This document shows, piece by piece, positions 1-12,512 of a DNA stretch of 64,000 nt. Position 1 is the first letter of the stretch. Each line of letters opens with the position of its first letter. Position numbers and translations under genes: made by a program. Under the pieces are notes generated by a model that did not search any database, was not told the origin of the DNA, and worked only from the letters and a program-made list of their open reading frames with translations. Source of the stretch: Tubiluchus corallicola (lineage: Eukaryota > Priapulida > Priapulimorpha > Priapulimorphida > Tubiluchidae); assembly GCA_030141605.1 (NCBI GenBank), contig JAQGDQ010000469.1, positions 62,001 through 126,000 of the forward strand, read 5' to 3'.

Positions 1-375
1 GAGAAAAAGTTAAACGAAAAACACTCATGTCCGAAATTTCAGAAGGCGGTGCAAATATGGTGGATTTGGAGTCGTTTGCCAAATCCTTGAAATATAAGTG
101 GACTCACAGGTTAATGACAACAGATGGAACTTGGCAAGAGGTAGCAAAAATATTCTTAGAAAAACTGGATAGAATGCCATTTTGGAAAATGGAAAAAACT
201 TTTTTAGTAGAGAAGAGTGTAATGCTTGGGAATCCCTTCTAGCAAGAAGTAATTATATGCTGGTGTGAAATATTAAGAAATCCGATGACTCTAACGGATT
301 ATTTAAAGCAGGCATTGTGGTATAATAATAATATAAAGGGAATATTTCAAACAATGGTGGGCGCAAAATACAAGT
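1..375 (+). pseudogene. LINE reverse transcriptase C-terminal piece (Tx1/L1-like)
   Basis: From the window edge the frame reads GGANMVDLESFAKSLKYKW, then after stop 241-243 continues QEVIICWCEILRNP and LKQALWYNNNIK. This matches the C-terminal region of Tx1/L1-clade LINE ORF2 proteins (G-G-x-x-M-V-D-L-x-x-F; N-P-F-W; L-W-Y-N-x-x-I). The 5' part lies outside the window. One in-frame stop shows that it is dead. Confidence 0.7.
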
Positions 376-425
376 AATGTTGTGATTTTTGGAAAGTTTC
401 CGTGTAAAAATTTCCTATGTTTAAA

Positions 426-575
426 TAAGACCATTTTAATAGTAAAATATTGTATGTGGTGTACTCGAAGCAAATTACAATCACTGAATTTTAGTCATGT
501 AGTGAGCTGTATTAAATATATGTGTAAGCTGGAGAAATATGCAGGTGCCAACCTTGAGATGCTTGAAAAAGGGAG
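426..575 (+). pseudogene. LINE 3' coding tail, copy 1
   Basis: Encodes ILIVKYCMWCTRSKLQSLN and CIKYMCKLEKYAGAN, like the extreme C-terminus of Tx1/L1 ORF2 proteins (K-Y-x-I-W-x-x-R, then a Lys-rich E-K-Y). It is about 85-90% identical by eye to 1317-1465, so the 3' part of the element is present twice. Confidence 0.6.
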
Positions 576-589
576 TACTACATAGTATT

Positions 590-1316
590 AATATAATACA
601 GAGAAAAGGGAGCAGCAACGAAGGCAAAACACCTATAGGTATTTCACAAGTTCCACAAGTGTTTATCTACCTTTTTAACAGTTAATATTAGTGATGCTAA
701 TAGACTGACAAATGTATACGTATCAAGTCATTTTATAAGGCTATACAAACTAATAAGCAAATGTTACTGACAGTGTTACAAGCGAGAATTTCTCGAAACG
801 GAACTGCAACTAACTCGTGGTTATTTGTTCAGGTGGCGATAACAAAAAAGTACTAATCACTCGCTCTGAGACCTCTATGAACTGCTTCACGAATGTTCTT
901 TTTTGTACGTGGTGCCTGATCAAGTTTTGCCAAAAAAGAACCGGGAATAAGATTCCGATTTGGCACTCTATACCCGCCTTCACAAAGTTTCTTGAAAATT
1001 TGTTAGATGATTTATGCGTAATAGGCTTACTGCCATAAGAGACAAAAACAAACAAACAAACTGTCTTATGAAATTTTAACGGTTTTTTGTCACGCTGTCA
1101 TGTCTAAGTCATGTCACGGCTACTAATTTCTCTAACGAGGTCAGTGTGTTGGTGCTCCAAAGCCCGCAAGTTATGGACCAAACGACAGACACTATTCCAA
1201 AAGAACATAAACCCTACATCTGCAGGGGCATAAGAAGAAAGCGCATACATATCAAGTCGTACGACATAATAATTTTGTGACCAATTTCCTGATTTAAAAC
1301 GAACCACTGTGCATTC
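590..1316. other. Sequence between the two LINE tail copies
   Basis: No gene seen. Short open frames overlap on both strands (810-1055) without recognisable motifs. Position between two copies of the same LINE tail suggests inserted or rearranged DNA. Confidence 0.4.
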
Positions 1317-1695
1317 GAAAACATAGAATAGTAAAATATTATATATGGTGTACTCGAAGCAAATTACAAACACTGAATTTTAAAAGTGCAGTGAGCTGTA
1401 TTAAATATATGTATAAGGTGGAGAAATATGAAGGTGGAGACAACCTTGGGATGCTAGAAAAAATTGAAGCTAGTTGGTTACCCTTGAAATATATATTCTA
1501 ATGATTTACTGAACAACCAAAATTGCCAGAGTGTAGTCAAAGCAAATTTACTGATTGCAACTAATTGCATTCATTCATTTCCTTACATTCAGTTAATGCT
1601 AATATTTATTTATGTTATTCTAAATGTCTTGGTTTTCGTAATTTGTAAAGTATGTTTTGTATTAAATAAAATGTCAAATAAAAAAGAAGAAACGA
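1317..1695 (+). pseudogene. LINE 3' coding tail, copy 2, with 3' end
   Basis: Encodes VKYYIWCTRSKLQTLNF and MYKVEKYEGG, then non-coding DNA ending in AAATAAAATG and an A-rich stretch at about 1665-1690, consistent with a polyadenylated LINE 3' end. Confidence 0.55.
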
Positions 1696-1746
1696 TATAA
1701 ATAATTGTACGTAAAGCGAATTTGAGAGTTTGAAGAGCAGAGATGC

Positions 1747-2791
1747 TATCGGCATCGGTGCAGCTAACAACATTTCAATTTATGAACACAAAGTTCTCTT
1801 TCAACATACTTCTTATTAGAATTCTTTGGATATTATCATATTTAATTTGTTGTTGAATTGGTTGGTATTGGTCTCGTTTGTAATCATTTATTATTAATAT
1901 AACGTTGGTGCTGGTAGTTGTTTTTATTTTAATCTAAGTGTCATTACACTGTTATTATGTGTTAAAATCTAACCTGCGTTTGGTTGAAGATTCTCGCCAA
2001 TACTGTTTCTTTGTATAATAATTATAATAAAATCCTAGTTATGGTACAAATTCCACAGATTGAAGAATTGGTTCAAGATAAATAATAGCAGTTGGTGTCC
2101 TTCATCTTTGTAGAAGAATTTTTGGTAAAATGTTGTGGCAAACATTTTAGCTTTGTTTAAGGACATGGTAAGAATTGTTCGAACAAAAATATAATAGCAT
2201 GTTTCCTACGTTTGTATTGATCATATAGTTGGTAGGAAATTGAACTGTGCACTAATTCTATATATTTCAGTTTGGCAGATCCTTTTTGTATTAATTTCTA
2301 ACAACGAGAAAAATGCTCTTTGATTCATCCGTCATTCATCTATCATCAATTGTGCTGCTTCAAACTGTGGCAGAACACAGTTTCTATTTGCAACAGACTT
2401 AGCTTCATAGGAGTCTTCACATTCGTAAGTTCAGAGTTGAAGACAAATTGATGATAAAAGTGCGCGATGGTTTGAATTTATCCGAGGAAGAATTTCCATT
2501 TTATTAAAACACAAAGAGAATTTAGAAGCAGCAAGAAAAGGAGTTTCCGAACAATTCACCAGATTTATAGTTAACTTGCAGATCATAATTTATGTACAAT
2601 TTTACATTGAATTAAGAAAAAAATCACGTAAATTTTAACTGTTGCTCTGGGGCCGGATTTAACCACCTTTGTAGTGGTTAAACATATTGTGGTAGGGTCG
2701 ACTTTTGGTTTGTTATTTGAACCATTGACTTTTTTAAGATCTTTCCGGAAAACATTAGTGTTAATATCCTTAATATTCATAAGTTTTCCTT
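1747..2791. repeat. 1,045-bp dispersed repeat, copy 1
   Basis: Nearly identical, without visible indels, to 3061-4105 (constant offset 1314). A 65-codon frame on the minus strand (2583-2780) is kept in both copies with three residue differences, but has no recognised motif. No clear TIR or LTR ends (no TG...CA). Confidence 0.9.
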
Positions 2792-3060
2792 TGCATTTAT
2801 TTTAAAGGATCTGTGTTTTCTTTGTTTTAGGCATTTATATTTCTTTTTGGCGCCATTACACTGTTTCATTACTGTTTGATTTGGAAGAAATTTGGTTAGA
2901 AGTCTGGACAGCGAATGTACTTTGTTCGGCATTGATGTTCATTCACTATCGTACCAAACCTTATTTCTCTATTCTTTACTGCTGCATTGGTTTCTGGGCT
3001 ACACATTAGATATTTTTAGTATTCCAGTACAGGATGAAATTTCTTGATATATGTACTGTA

Positions 3061-4105
3061 TATCGGCAACGGTGCAGCTAACAACATTTCAATTTATGAA
3101 CACAAAGTTCTCTTTCAACATACTTCTTATTAGAATTCTTTGGATATTATCATATTTAATTTGTTGTTGAATTGGTTGGTATTGGTCTCGTTTGTAATCA
3201 TTTATTATTAATATAACGTTGGTGCTGGTAGTTGTTTTTATTTTAATCTAAGTGTCATTACACTGTTATTATGTGTTAAAATCTAACCTGCGTTTGGTTG
3301 AAGATTCTCGCCAATACTGTTTCTTTGTATAATAATTATAATAAAATCCTAGTTATGGTACAAATTCCACAGATTGAAGAATTGGTTCAAGATAAATAAT
3401 AGCAGTTGGTGTCCTTCATCTTTGTAGAAGAATTTTTGGTAAAATGTTGTGGCAAACATTTTAGCTTTGTTTAAGGACATGGTAAGAATTGTTCGAACAA
3501 AAATATAATAGCATGTTTCCTACGTTTGTATTGATCATATAGTTGGTAGGAAATTGAACTGTGCACTAATTCTATATATTTCAGTTTGGCAGATCCTTTT
3601 TGTATTAATTTCTAACAACGAGAAAAATGCTCTTTGATTCATCCGTCATTCATCTATCATCAATTGTGCTGCTTCAAACTGTGGCAGAACACAGTTTCTA
3701 TTTGCAACAGACTTAGCTTCATAGGAGTCTTCACATTCGTAAGTTCAGAGTTGAAGACAAATTGATGATAAAAGTGCGCGATGGTTTGAATTTATCCGAG
3801 GAAGAATTTCCATTTTATTAAAACACAAAGAGAATTTAGAAGCAGCAAGAAAAGGAGTTTCCGAACAATTCACCAGATTTATAGTTAACTTGCAGATCAT
3901 AATTTATGTACAATTTTACATTGAATTAAGAAAAAAATCACGTAAATTTTAACTGTTGCTCTGGGGCCGGATTTAACCACCTTTGTAGTGGTTAAACATA
4001 TTGTGGTAGGGTCGACATTTGGTTTGTTATTTGAACTATTGACTTTTTTAAGGTCTTTCCGGAAAACATTAGTGTTAATATCCTTAAAATTCATAAGTTT
4101 TCCTT
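3061..4105. repeat. 1,045-bp dispersed repeat, copy 2
   Basis: Direct copy of 1747-2791, separated from it by 269 bp of unrelated sequence. The few substitutions (for example near 3068, 4017 and 4037) imply recent duplication. Confidence 0.9.
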
Positions 4106-4291
4106 AGAAACTGGGAATTTAGTCCTGTGGGTTGAGTTGCACTGCTTGCATCGCCTTGGGAAGTATTTACTTCTTCCGGTTGGTTTCTAGAGCACTTCCG
4201 GTTATCACTTGAATTTTTGCTATTTCCCTTCTAATATTCTTTTTAGATTGGATGCGAACATATTAACGCCATCACTGTTCAGGTGATGCAA

Positions 4292-4556
4292 ATCACTTTG
4301 ATAAAATAATAATAATAATAATTTTATTTAGCACATAGTCCAAGGATAGAACCTCAAGTAACTCAATACATATTTCCAAGGTGGTCCTGATTACTATTAC
4401 CCACACGTTACTTCAATAAACCGGTTAGTCGAAGAACCAGCGGTCCCATTTTTCAAGTATTGGATATGACCCGATCGAAAGTTAAACCCACGACCTGCCG
4501 GGTGGTGAGCGAGCATGCTAACATTGAGCACGTCACCCGGTATCAACAAAATCTTT
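4292..4556 (-). repeat. tRNA-derived SINE candidate
   Basis: On the minus strand the 5' end has an A-box-like TAGCATGCTCGCTC and a B-box-like GGTCGTGGGTTTAAC about 30 bp apart, and the 3' end is an (ATT)n tail (plus strand 4305-4324). Head, body and tail order fit a SINE; no target duplication was defined. Confidence 0.5.
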
Positions 4557-4559
4557 GGG

Positions 4560-6300
4560 ATGCACTTTTTGTCGTTTGACTGTTTGCCCGCAAGCTATCG
4601 TAAATACATCACGTTCTTGCTGCAAGTTTTTGCGACGGCATGGTGTTGAATAGTTTTATTGTGTATTGTAGGTTTGCTATACCTGAGGTGGTGATTATAA
4701 TTACAGTAAAAAACTATTAAAAACATGTAAAAGTCAGCAACTTAGAATTGTAAATGGCCGATGTTTAAGTGATTCATCCTATAAGCCTATTGGTACATTA
4801 CTAGTTGTGGTGAATAAATTTATAAATCGATGATTTTCGATATTTTGGTATAAAGTTGCCTGCCTCCCTGATTGCATGAATAAATTTACAGATGGTGCAA
4901 TAAGAAACTCACTCAGCTGAAAGCCCGGATTTAATGAACTGTAAACAGCGTAGGTTGTCAGAACTAAAAATAGCGTTTACGTCAGGACATTCTAAGATGC
5001 TTAGGATAATTAGCTAACATTAAGTTAAGACGGAAGTACCGTTTATAATGAGTGATATGCACAAATTGCTAGTAATTAACAAAAACTCTGCGAGGTCATT
5101 GTTTCTTGAAGAAAGAACACGGATACGTTTTACGGGCGTATAATGACTGCGTCCTCAGACTTGCCCCATAAAATTTTAATGCTTCATGCGACGTAGAAAC
5201 TGCAAGGTTACTGCAAGGTTACCTCAATGAAATATAAGCCCCGGGTTCGAATAACCCAGCGCTCGTTCCACCCGGTCGTATTGGAGGAGACACGTGCTGT
5301 GTGTACGGTAAATCACACAAGGAGGGCTGTTTGACAGACGAGACGACTCTGGAAGTTCAGCGTAGACATCTTTCTGCGTTCCTAGGATACTCTGGGCACT
5401 GAGCAACGAGAAGTCTTGTATCAGCTATCGGAATTGACCAAATTGTACTGGGTACATTGGGTCAAATCCGCAGAGTTAAGTAATCATAACATATTGGTAA
5501 AACTGAGAATTAACTGTGCATATCGTCGGTAGTTCGTATAAGTTCACATTGTACTATAGTGAGGATAAGTGTAAAGTATACACCGTAGGTGATAGGAATT
5601 GAAGAATTGTTCAGAGAGATACTTTTGGGAAGCTAACAAAATAGTTGTGAGCGTCAAAAGCGCTTAAGGACTAAATCTTGTAAGATATACTTAAGCAGTA
5701 ATTATTGTAAATCAATAAAGCAACTCTCTTTGACATTTAACGATTGAGTTAATGTATGTTATCAGTAATGTTTAACTCAAGCAACACTATTTCCGATATA
5801 CGGATCTGACTAGTTCGCTTTGAATTAACTATCGCTCATATTGCGGTTGCGTAGCTAGGAAACTTGGGAGATATAGACCTTTTCTCACAACGCGAAGGTC
5901 AAGGTGAAGTTTAGATAAGACGATCATTGCTTACTAGACTGATATCCAAAGCTCTCGGAGTCAGGTGAAGGATTCACCTTATAGCAATAAGAAATTAAGC
6001 GGACATATTAAATTCAATCTATACGATATATAGATTTAAGTCACCTTACACTATACGATCAAGATTAACGGAGACATTAGGCATTGTAATTTAAGGAGGT
6101 GATATAATTGACTACTGTATAATTGACGCTGAACTATTACGTAGCTTTGTATATTTTAAAGTAAGAAATAATCTTTGATGAGGTGTGAAGTGAGATGCAC
6201 GTATATTTTTGGAACACACACTTTAATGGAATTTCATAATACCTGAATCGATTTCAATAAATAATTTTACACTGTGAAGTTCATCATGGTGCGAGGATAT
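4560..6300. other. No gene recognised
   Basis: About 1.7 kb of AT-rich sequence with only short frames. A GGTTCGA-containing palindrome-like segment lies at 5238-5256, without a convincing tRNA or SINE around it. Confidence 0.4.
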
Positions 6301-6309
6301 TAGTCTGAA

Positions 6310-6700
6310 ATAAAAAAAATTATATCTTGAGCAACTGAAAAGCTATTAGTAAAATTGGGTTTGACAGTGAAAATTAGCTGGGAGTCAAACAAGAGCAGGT
6401 TTCGACTCATTAATGTAGCATTGCTAGGCACCAGTGCTGATAGACTCTTTCGCAGAGAGCTCATTTGACGTCCCAACACAAAAAACAGGTACGTATAATG
6501 GCAGACTCTAGCATAAGGAAAAGCTGTACTGCCCGCAGACAAACAAAAACTGCACGAGAACTTTTATCATTTGTCTGCGATAAATGCTTTAAGAGACATG
6601 CCTCCTGTCTACACAGACAATGACGACATCCAGGCTCGCCACGCAGAAGCAGGAGCAATTTGACAGCGTCTCAATATTCTGACCTCAGATTTTGCTCTTA
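6310..6700 (+). pseudogene. Decayed protein-coding fragment, probably from a mobile element
   Basis: Broken frames join as SRFRLINVALLGTSADRLFR and LPADKQKLHENFYHLSAI, then MPPVYTDNDDIQARHAEAG, with stops between. The composition is protein-like, but the family is not recognised. It precedes LINE relics. Confidence 0.35.
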
Positions 6701-6849
6701 CCTCATCGATAACAAATTAATAGAATTAGCCATAGATTTGATTCATAAAGCTGACAGAGATGACGTACAATTAGTGGTCGATTACTTGAGCCAGGAAGTC
6801 AGTCACCCATGAGTATTTTTCGAAACTCGAACTACTTTAATAAAGCTGC

Positions 6850-7045
6850 TTATATGGAAATTAAGCATGCATTTGACGATAAACTGCATACAATGAAGAA
6901 TTAAACTTACTCTTCACGATGGAAGAGGCAGAATTTGCTATAAAGAAAGTGAAGTCAAGAGGGAAGTTCTTGGACAATTATAGGATACACCCCATCATGA
7001 TAAAACATTTGGGTCATTTCGCTAAAACGTTTTCTTTAATCTGAT
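6850..7045 (+). pseudogene. LINE reverse transcriptase N-terminal fragment
   Basis: FTMEEAEFAIKKVKSRGKFLDNYR and IHPIMIKHLG match the start of non-LTR RT domains (E-x-x-x-A-I-x-x-x-K-x-x-K-A-x-G-x-D-x-I). It is truncated and belongs to a different copy from the RT that follows. Confidence 0.5.
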
Positions 7046-7264
7046 AAATTTGTTCTTAAAGGAGCGGTGTACATGTAGTTCTGGTTTTCGAATTATATTT
7101 TCGTCTGCTTCTTAGTGACAAATGCGATGTCTAAATAAGGCCACTAAAATCGTAAGTTGCCATAAATGATTCTACTTTTAGTACTAATTATCATGTAGTG
7201 ACAATATTAATTTCATGTGTGACATATTGCTAATATTTTATAAAGCAACAATAGTATATCTTCC

Positions 7265-8931
7265 CGTTTTAGTGCTATTGAACGTACTTCCATCATAGCT
7301 GGTGTGTTTTGTGACCTCTAGAAAGTCTTTGATACAGTTGATTATAAAATATTATTACAAAAATTATTCTTTTACGGCTTTAGAGGGGTAACAAATAAAT
7401 GGCTGAGAAGTTATTTTCTTTATCGTACTCAGTGTCTCAGATGCCATAATTATACTTCTAATGAATTAACTATTAATTGCAGATTCCTGCGAGGGTCTAT
7501 TTTAGAGAATTTCTTATTTTTCATATATATTAATGACATAAAAACATTTTTAATTGCTCTACTATAATTCAGTTTGCAGACGATACCACTTTGTTTTTTG
7601 ACTTCATAAATTTCAATCTAATTAGTATAAATGATATCTCCAATATAGATGATATCTCCATTTGGTTTAAGGCTAATAACCTATCTTTTAATGCGTCCAA
7701 AACTAAATATATTTTATTTCGATTTAAAAATAAACCCATTCTCCCCAATATTAACTTGCATATGGATGGTATGGTATTTCTATTGAACGGGTTCGGTCTA
7801 CTTAATTTCTCAGTTTAATCCTTCACGAACAGCTTGATTGGAATTTTCATATTAAAATGGTTAGTTTAAAGATTGCTAAAATATTGAAATAATTTCTTGT
7901 ATCAGCCATTGTTCACCTGCTTCCCATTTAGAATCAGTTTATTATTCTTTAATTTTTCCCTATCTAAGTTATGTCAATTGTCTTTGTTGTATTACTTATA
8001 CAACTAATCTAAATTCTTCAAGGTCCCTTTGGAGAAAATTTTGCCGTTTATTTTTTTGGATTAAATAAATTTGCAATTATAAATGAATCCCTATTTAAGC
8101 AGTGCAAAATTCTTTCCATTGATAATATAGTATTTTGCAATATAGCAGTCTTTGTATATAAAACTAATTACAAACTGCTTCCGGATTTTTCGATAAACCT
8201 CTAAAAATGAATGTGAAGCAATACACAATATAATTATTATTGTCTAGGTTATGTTCGTACTAATGTTGCCAAGCATTGTGTCAAATTTTATTGACCTCTG
8301 AATTGGAGTTATCTGCCTGACAACGTTAAAAATCAACATACTGTCTTCAAGTTTAAAAAAAATGTTTTATGTATTAGACCATAACTCTAATATATTTCAC
8401 CTGTATTTATTTTCAAATTCATCTTTGAAAGTAATTAATCGAAGTAAGTGTAGAACAACAAGAAGAAGAAAAGTAAAGAAAAAGAAGTAAGAACAAGTAG
8501 ATTAATTTGTCACCTGTCAGTTGTGCCCGGTTGCCTCCTCTGTTGTACATTGCCCAGTTGGTTGCTATGGCTCATTAATGTAAATTCTAATGCTTATTCT
8601 AATGTAAATCTAATCCTTAAATCCTTTCATTCTCCATCGTTTCACCATCTTTGTCACCACATCTTCTCATTCATAACCTTCATTATTTTCTTCTTTTATG
8701 TTGCAGCTCCTGCACCCCATTATTGCATATCGCCTATTCGGCTCAGATCTTACAAGTTTTACTTTTGATCTAATACGAAGATTTGTCTTGCTCATTGCAA
8801 ATTATGTCATTTTTGTGTAAACTGGCTTTGGAACTAAACTAAACTAAGCTAAACTAATGCCTGCAAATAGAGGCTCATTGTACTATTTGTATAATAATAA
8901 AGATTTATCACTATTATCATCATCAATTTAC
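7265..8931 (+). pseudogene. Non-LTR retrotransposon (CR1/Jockey-like) relic with 3' end
   Basis: RT blocks appear in order with stops and frameshifts: VFDTVDYKILLQKLFFYGFRG, LRGSILENFLFFIYINDI, then the position of A-D-D (cagacgatacc at 7578), WFKANNLSFNASKTKYILF, and near 8310 a C-terminal LPDNVKNQHTVFKFKKN. The RT core is degenerate. Non-coding 3' sequence runs to AATAATAAAGATTTATCAC and an ATC-rich tail at about 8896-8925. The tail abuts the donor of the minus-strand exon 8932-9090. Confidence 0.75.
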
Positions 8932-9090
8932 CTGAAGGGTTTCCTAACGAATCAACTAAACGTTCACATTTCGACTGTAGTAAATAAACAGTGTCACAGT
9001 ACATATTAACATACTCGTTTAAGCTTAAAGCAGACCTGTCTAAGTCGTTAAGAGCCACATTAATCATATCGACTTTTGGTTCACTTTGTA
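8932..9090 (-). CDS. Unrecognised coiled-coil protein, downstream exon
   Basis: Acceptor gttattctcag and donor gtaaatt bound 159 bp, phase 1 to 1, with no stop. It encodes QSEPKVDMINVALNDLD, LSLNEYVNMYCDTVYLLQSK and CERLVDSLGNPS. Helical, with three Cys-adjacent polar segments; no known domain is recognised. The 3' end of a plus-strand LINE abuts the donor, so the following intron has been invaded and any later exon was not found. Confidence 0.5.
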
Positions 9091-9207
9091 CTGAGAATAA
9101 CTTGATTCAGACTACCAAGGGTGTAAATGGACATTTGTTTTGTCGTCGAGGTACCGTTGCATCAACCTTTTTGCTATAAAGTCGGGAATAAATAAAACTT
9201 CCGTTAC

Positions 9208-9484
9208 CTGTTGATTGGTGACTTGTGTGCGTCTGCGTCTTTGCTCCACGATGATTGGTCGATTTTGGTCTCTTTTTTTCGAAACCAGTTGTATCTCGGC
9301 TCGTTAGCAGCCTGTTGTGTAGCTCCTTGATCCATTTGCTTTTGCCTGAAAGGCGTTCATTGACCGCATTAATTTCGCTACTTAAATTTTCTTTTTCCAA
9401 TATTAACTGGTGCTTTTGTTCTTGAAGATTCTCTATTTTGTTTCTTATGTCGGCTATTTCGTAGTCTTTCTCTTTTAAGTCCAT
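9208..9484 (-). CDS. Unrecognised coiled-coil protein, upstream exon
   Basis: From ATG 9484 the frame runs MDLKEKDYEIADIRNK and onward, about 50 residues with heptad-like spacing rich in E, K, Q and L, then a basic Ser/Thr-rich tail ending at THTSHQST. A donor (gtaacg) at 9207 leaves phase 1. The next exon begins in phase 1, so the two splice cleanly. The true start may be further up: 9485-9695 has short coiled-coil-like pieces (such as SLKHKLEDERQ and AEVNKLLHKQEDETFLRSE) in different frames that I could not join with confident splice sites. I do not recognise the family. A decayed element ORF is the alternative. Confidence 0.5.
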
Positions 9485-9699
9485 GACATGTTTTTCTGTA
9501 TTTTATTTATTGTCTCTTATCTACCTGCCTCTCGTCTTCTAATTTGTGCTTCAAACTTCGTGTTCCTATCGCTTGAGGTAGCAATGTTATTCGCTTCTCA
9601 GAAACGTTTCATCTTCTTGTTTATGTAACAACTTATTTACCTCTGCACTACTCACAAATTGGCAGCCATTATTCTTGTTCTTCATCTCTATAAGAAGCT

Positions 9700-12500
9700 G
9701 TTTGGTTTAAACATAATTTATTGAAGATGTAACATATGCTAGGTTTGAAACAGACAGTTTTACTACTGATATATGAACTGATAGTGGGAGCGAAATGCTA
9801 GACAGATGCAGAACAATGGTGAGCACAATGTACAAAAAATGTTGCAATAAATATGAACATTACTATGTAACAAGAGTAACAAAGTTAATACTATTTAAAG
9901 CGCTTACTGTTTGAAACAAAAGACTGCACTAAAACAAAAATTGGAGTGTTCACAGAATTATCTAGAGGATATGGTTCCCATGCAGGAACAAACGTACAAG
10001 TTCGTTTGATGAAAGACGGTAAACATTGATGTTAAAAGCTGACAAAAGAGTGCAGAGATTTGTAAATAAGTCATGTCTGGCTTTGTGGTGAAGAGGACTG
10101 CTAATTATGTAATGACAGACTGCTTCATAAGCAGAACCACATTGATAATTGGGTGATATTAGCGACCCATCGTAATTTTTACATTTTCTGAGGTGGATTA
10201 GCAAAAGCAGTTGAGTGGCAGCTGTAACTAGAAGTTTTCCTTATTACGGACTAGATACAATGAAATACCCTTTACACGAGGATGGAAAATATTAAAAAGG
10301 TAGGCTACTCGTTCGACTATCTCAGAATAGGATTATTTATTTTATCAGATGTATAGTTTATATTTAATAAATTATGCAAAGTGCATTGACACTTTGAATT
10401 ATTATTATTAAATAAAAAATGACAATGGACGCTGCCACTAAAATTAATCTTGCTCAATTCCTGACCTATGTCTAGTGCCCTGCTTGGGCAGCTCATGTAC
10501 CCGCATTCTACTTCGACTAGTGTCCTACTGCGCTCCCGACTGATTGTTCTGAGTTTTACCATGGGTTTTCCATAGCAATGTTCATAAGCTCGCCAAGCTT
10601 CTCTCCACACCATTTATTAGCAGGGTACCTGTTTCGCTGTATATGCAGTATTAATTCTGATAGTTTTGCTACAGACGGTCACCTTGTAGCTAATTGTGAT
10701 GCGCTCAGATGTTTCCTTCACTTCCGTTTGTGCTCGTGGTTCTAATGCGTTCATTGCATATCCCTTCACGACGACGAATATTTGCGTAGTTTTGACAATG
10801 CCGTACGAAAATGTCCATAAAGGCCTAATTACATGAGATACTAGTGCAAAACTATAATATTTTCTGGAAGAGAATTAAATTTTCGTTTTAGCACTGTAAA
10901 TGAAATGCTTAGATTTTTTATTTAGTTGAGTAATTAACAGCAAGATACGAAATGTCTGTAGATTTTCAAAGTACTTTCGTTACAACGTCTCATGGTGGTC
11001 TCCTGCTAGTATCTAAAACTGTTTAGCATAAAAACCGTAGAGCATACTTTTATGTAAAAATGCAAAAAATATTCAAAGCACTCTCACTTTGCAAATTTGA
11101 TAGCTGTTCAAATGCACAAGGGCGTTATGAAACTTGTAACAGCAATGTAAGGCTTGCTGAAGATGAGTCTGCCCTGCGCAACTGTTGAATTGACAGGCGC
11201 ACTTCCAGCATGATCAGTAGCAGCAGCAGCTGTATAGTAAGTTAGCCTGCATCGCATCGTATTGTTTTATGAATTTGTCTTACTTGCAACAGATTTTTCA
11301 ATTCTGAAAGTTTGGTAAAATATACACAGTATTATTAACTAGAAAAACGTACAGAAATATTAACCAGTTAATACATACACGTAACCGACTGCTACCCAAG
11401 TGATAAATCCAGTTTTAAAATTGTTCAAAATTTCAAGAAAACGCTGTCAATATTTTTTCGTTCTTCGTATTGTACGTTCAAAAGCACAATGACATTCAAG
11501 TGTGTTCAGAACGAATCACTTCCAGCGCTTGCTGCTGTCACATTCTTTGAGCACACGCCCAGATTGCAACAAAAATTCCTTAGCGGTAACAATAATAGCC
11601 TGACCTAAATACGGAACGGCAGGTCAACGTTCGATGCTACGCTGATATGCTGTACCAGCGCAAAGCAAAACTTTTGTTAATTAGTTTGCAAAAAAAAAAC
11701 TTCTTCAAAGACTGACAACGAAGAACACAACAGAACATTTTTGTTCTTATATAATTTACTAGTATTTTAGCTGGTTCTTTATTAAATTTGGGGATTGGAA
11801 AACTTTAATAAGACATTGTTTTTACCCGTCACAGATAACGTTTTTTGTTTGTTTGTAGTCACAAATTGCACTTGTATTCAGCATATCGATATATATTTCA
11901 AGTAAGCTTTGACGTTCGCCGGATATACTGTGAGTCGACTACACAAACTGCAAGAAATAGTCTCAGAACACAGCAAGTAACTGTTTAACAGGTATATTAC
12001 TAGTAGATTCAACGCAACAGAATATCTTCACATGAACAAAGCTCATTAACTGATACAGAACGCTATGAAACAGAAAGCACAGCAAAATTATTTAGATTTA
12101 ACAGAAACACGTCAGCAAGCGACGCCATTTGCGCTTCGCTCTCTCTGCGCTGAATATGGGGTAACATGCCCAATATGTTGTACTGTTTCATTGGAATACT
12201 TCAATTATAGTTGTCATAAATAGTTGTATATACCCTACAGCTATTACTACCGGTTTTGAGTGGATAGACGAGTTACGAGGCGCAGGTAGAAACAAGAAAC
12301 AGAACAAAACTAAAAGGGAAAAAAACGAGTGGAATCCACAGATAAACTTTAACTTACAGTTAACACGTTACCCACTGGTTATTTGAGCGGAGAGAAGGCA
12401 GAAGACGTGTGAATGATACAAAAACTGGAACAGCAGAAAAGCAAAAAAATTTACAGTCCATGTTTCTTTTCGTAAAGAATTAATCACAAGTGGGTCACTT
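9700..12500. other. No gene recognised
   Basis: 2.8 kb of AT-rich DNA. Minus-strand frames at 9962-10204 and 10317-10613 have no recognisable motifs; the latter ends near an ATT-rich run and may be retroposon debris. Confidence 0.4.
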
Positions 12501-12512
12501 TGTATTTAACTC

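Noticed and set aside
5215-5410. Possible tRNA gene or SINE at the GGGTTCGAATAACCC segment
   Set aside because: No A-box at suitable spacing and no cloverleaf; the motif is a short palindrome.
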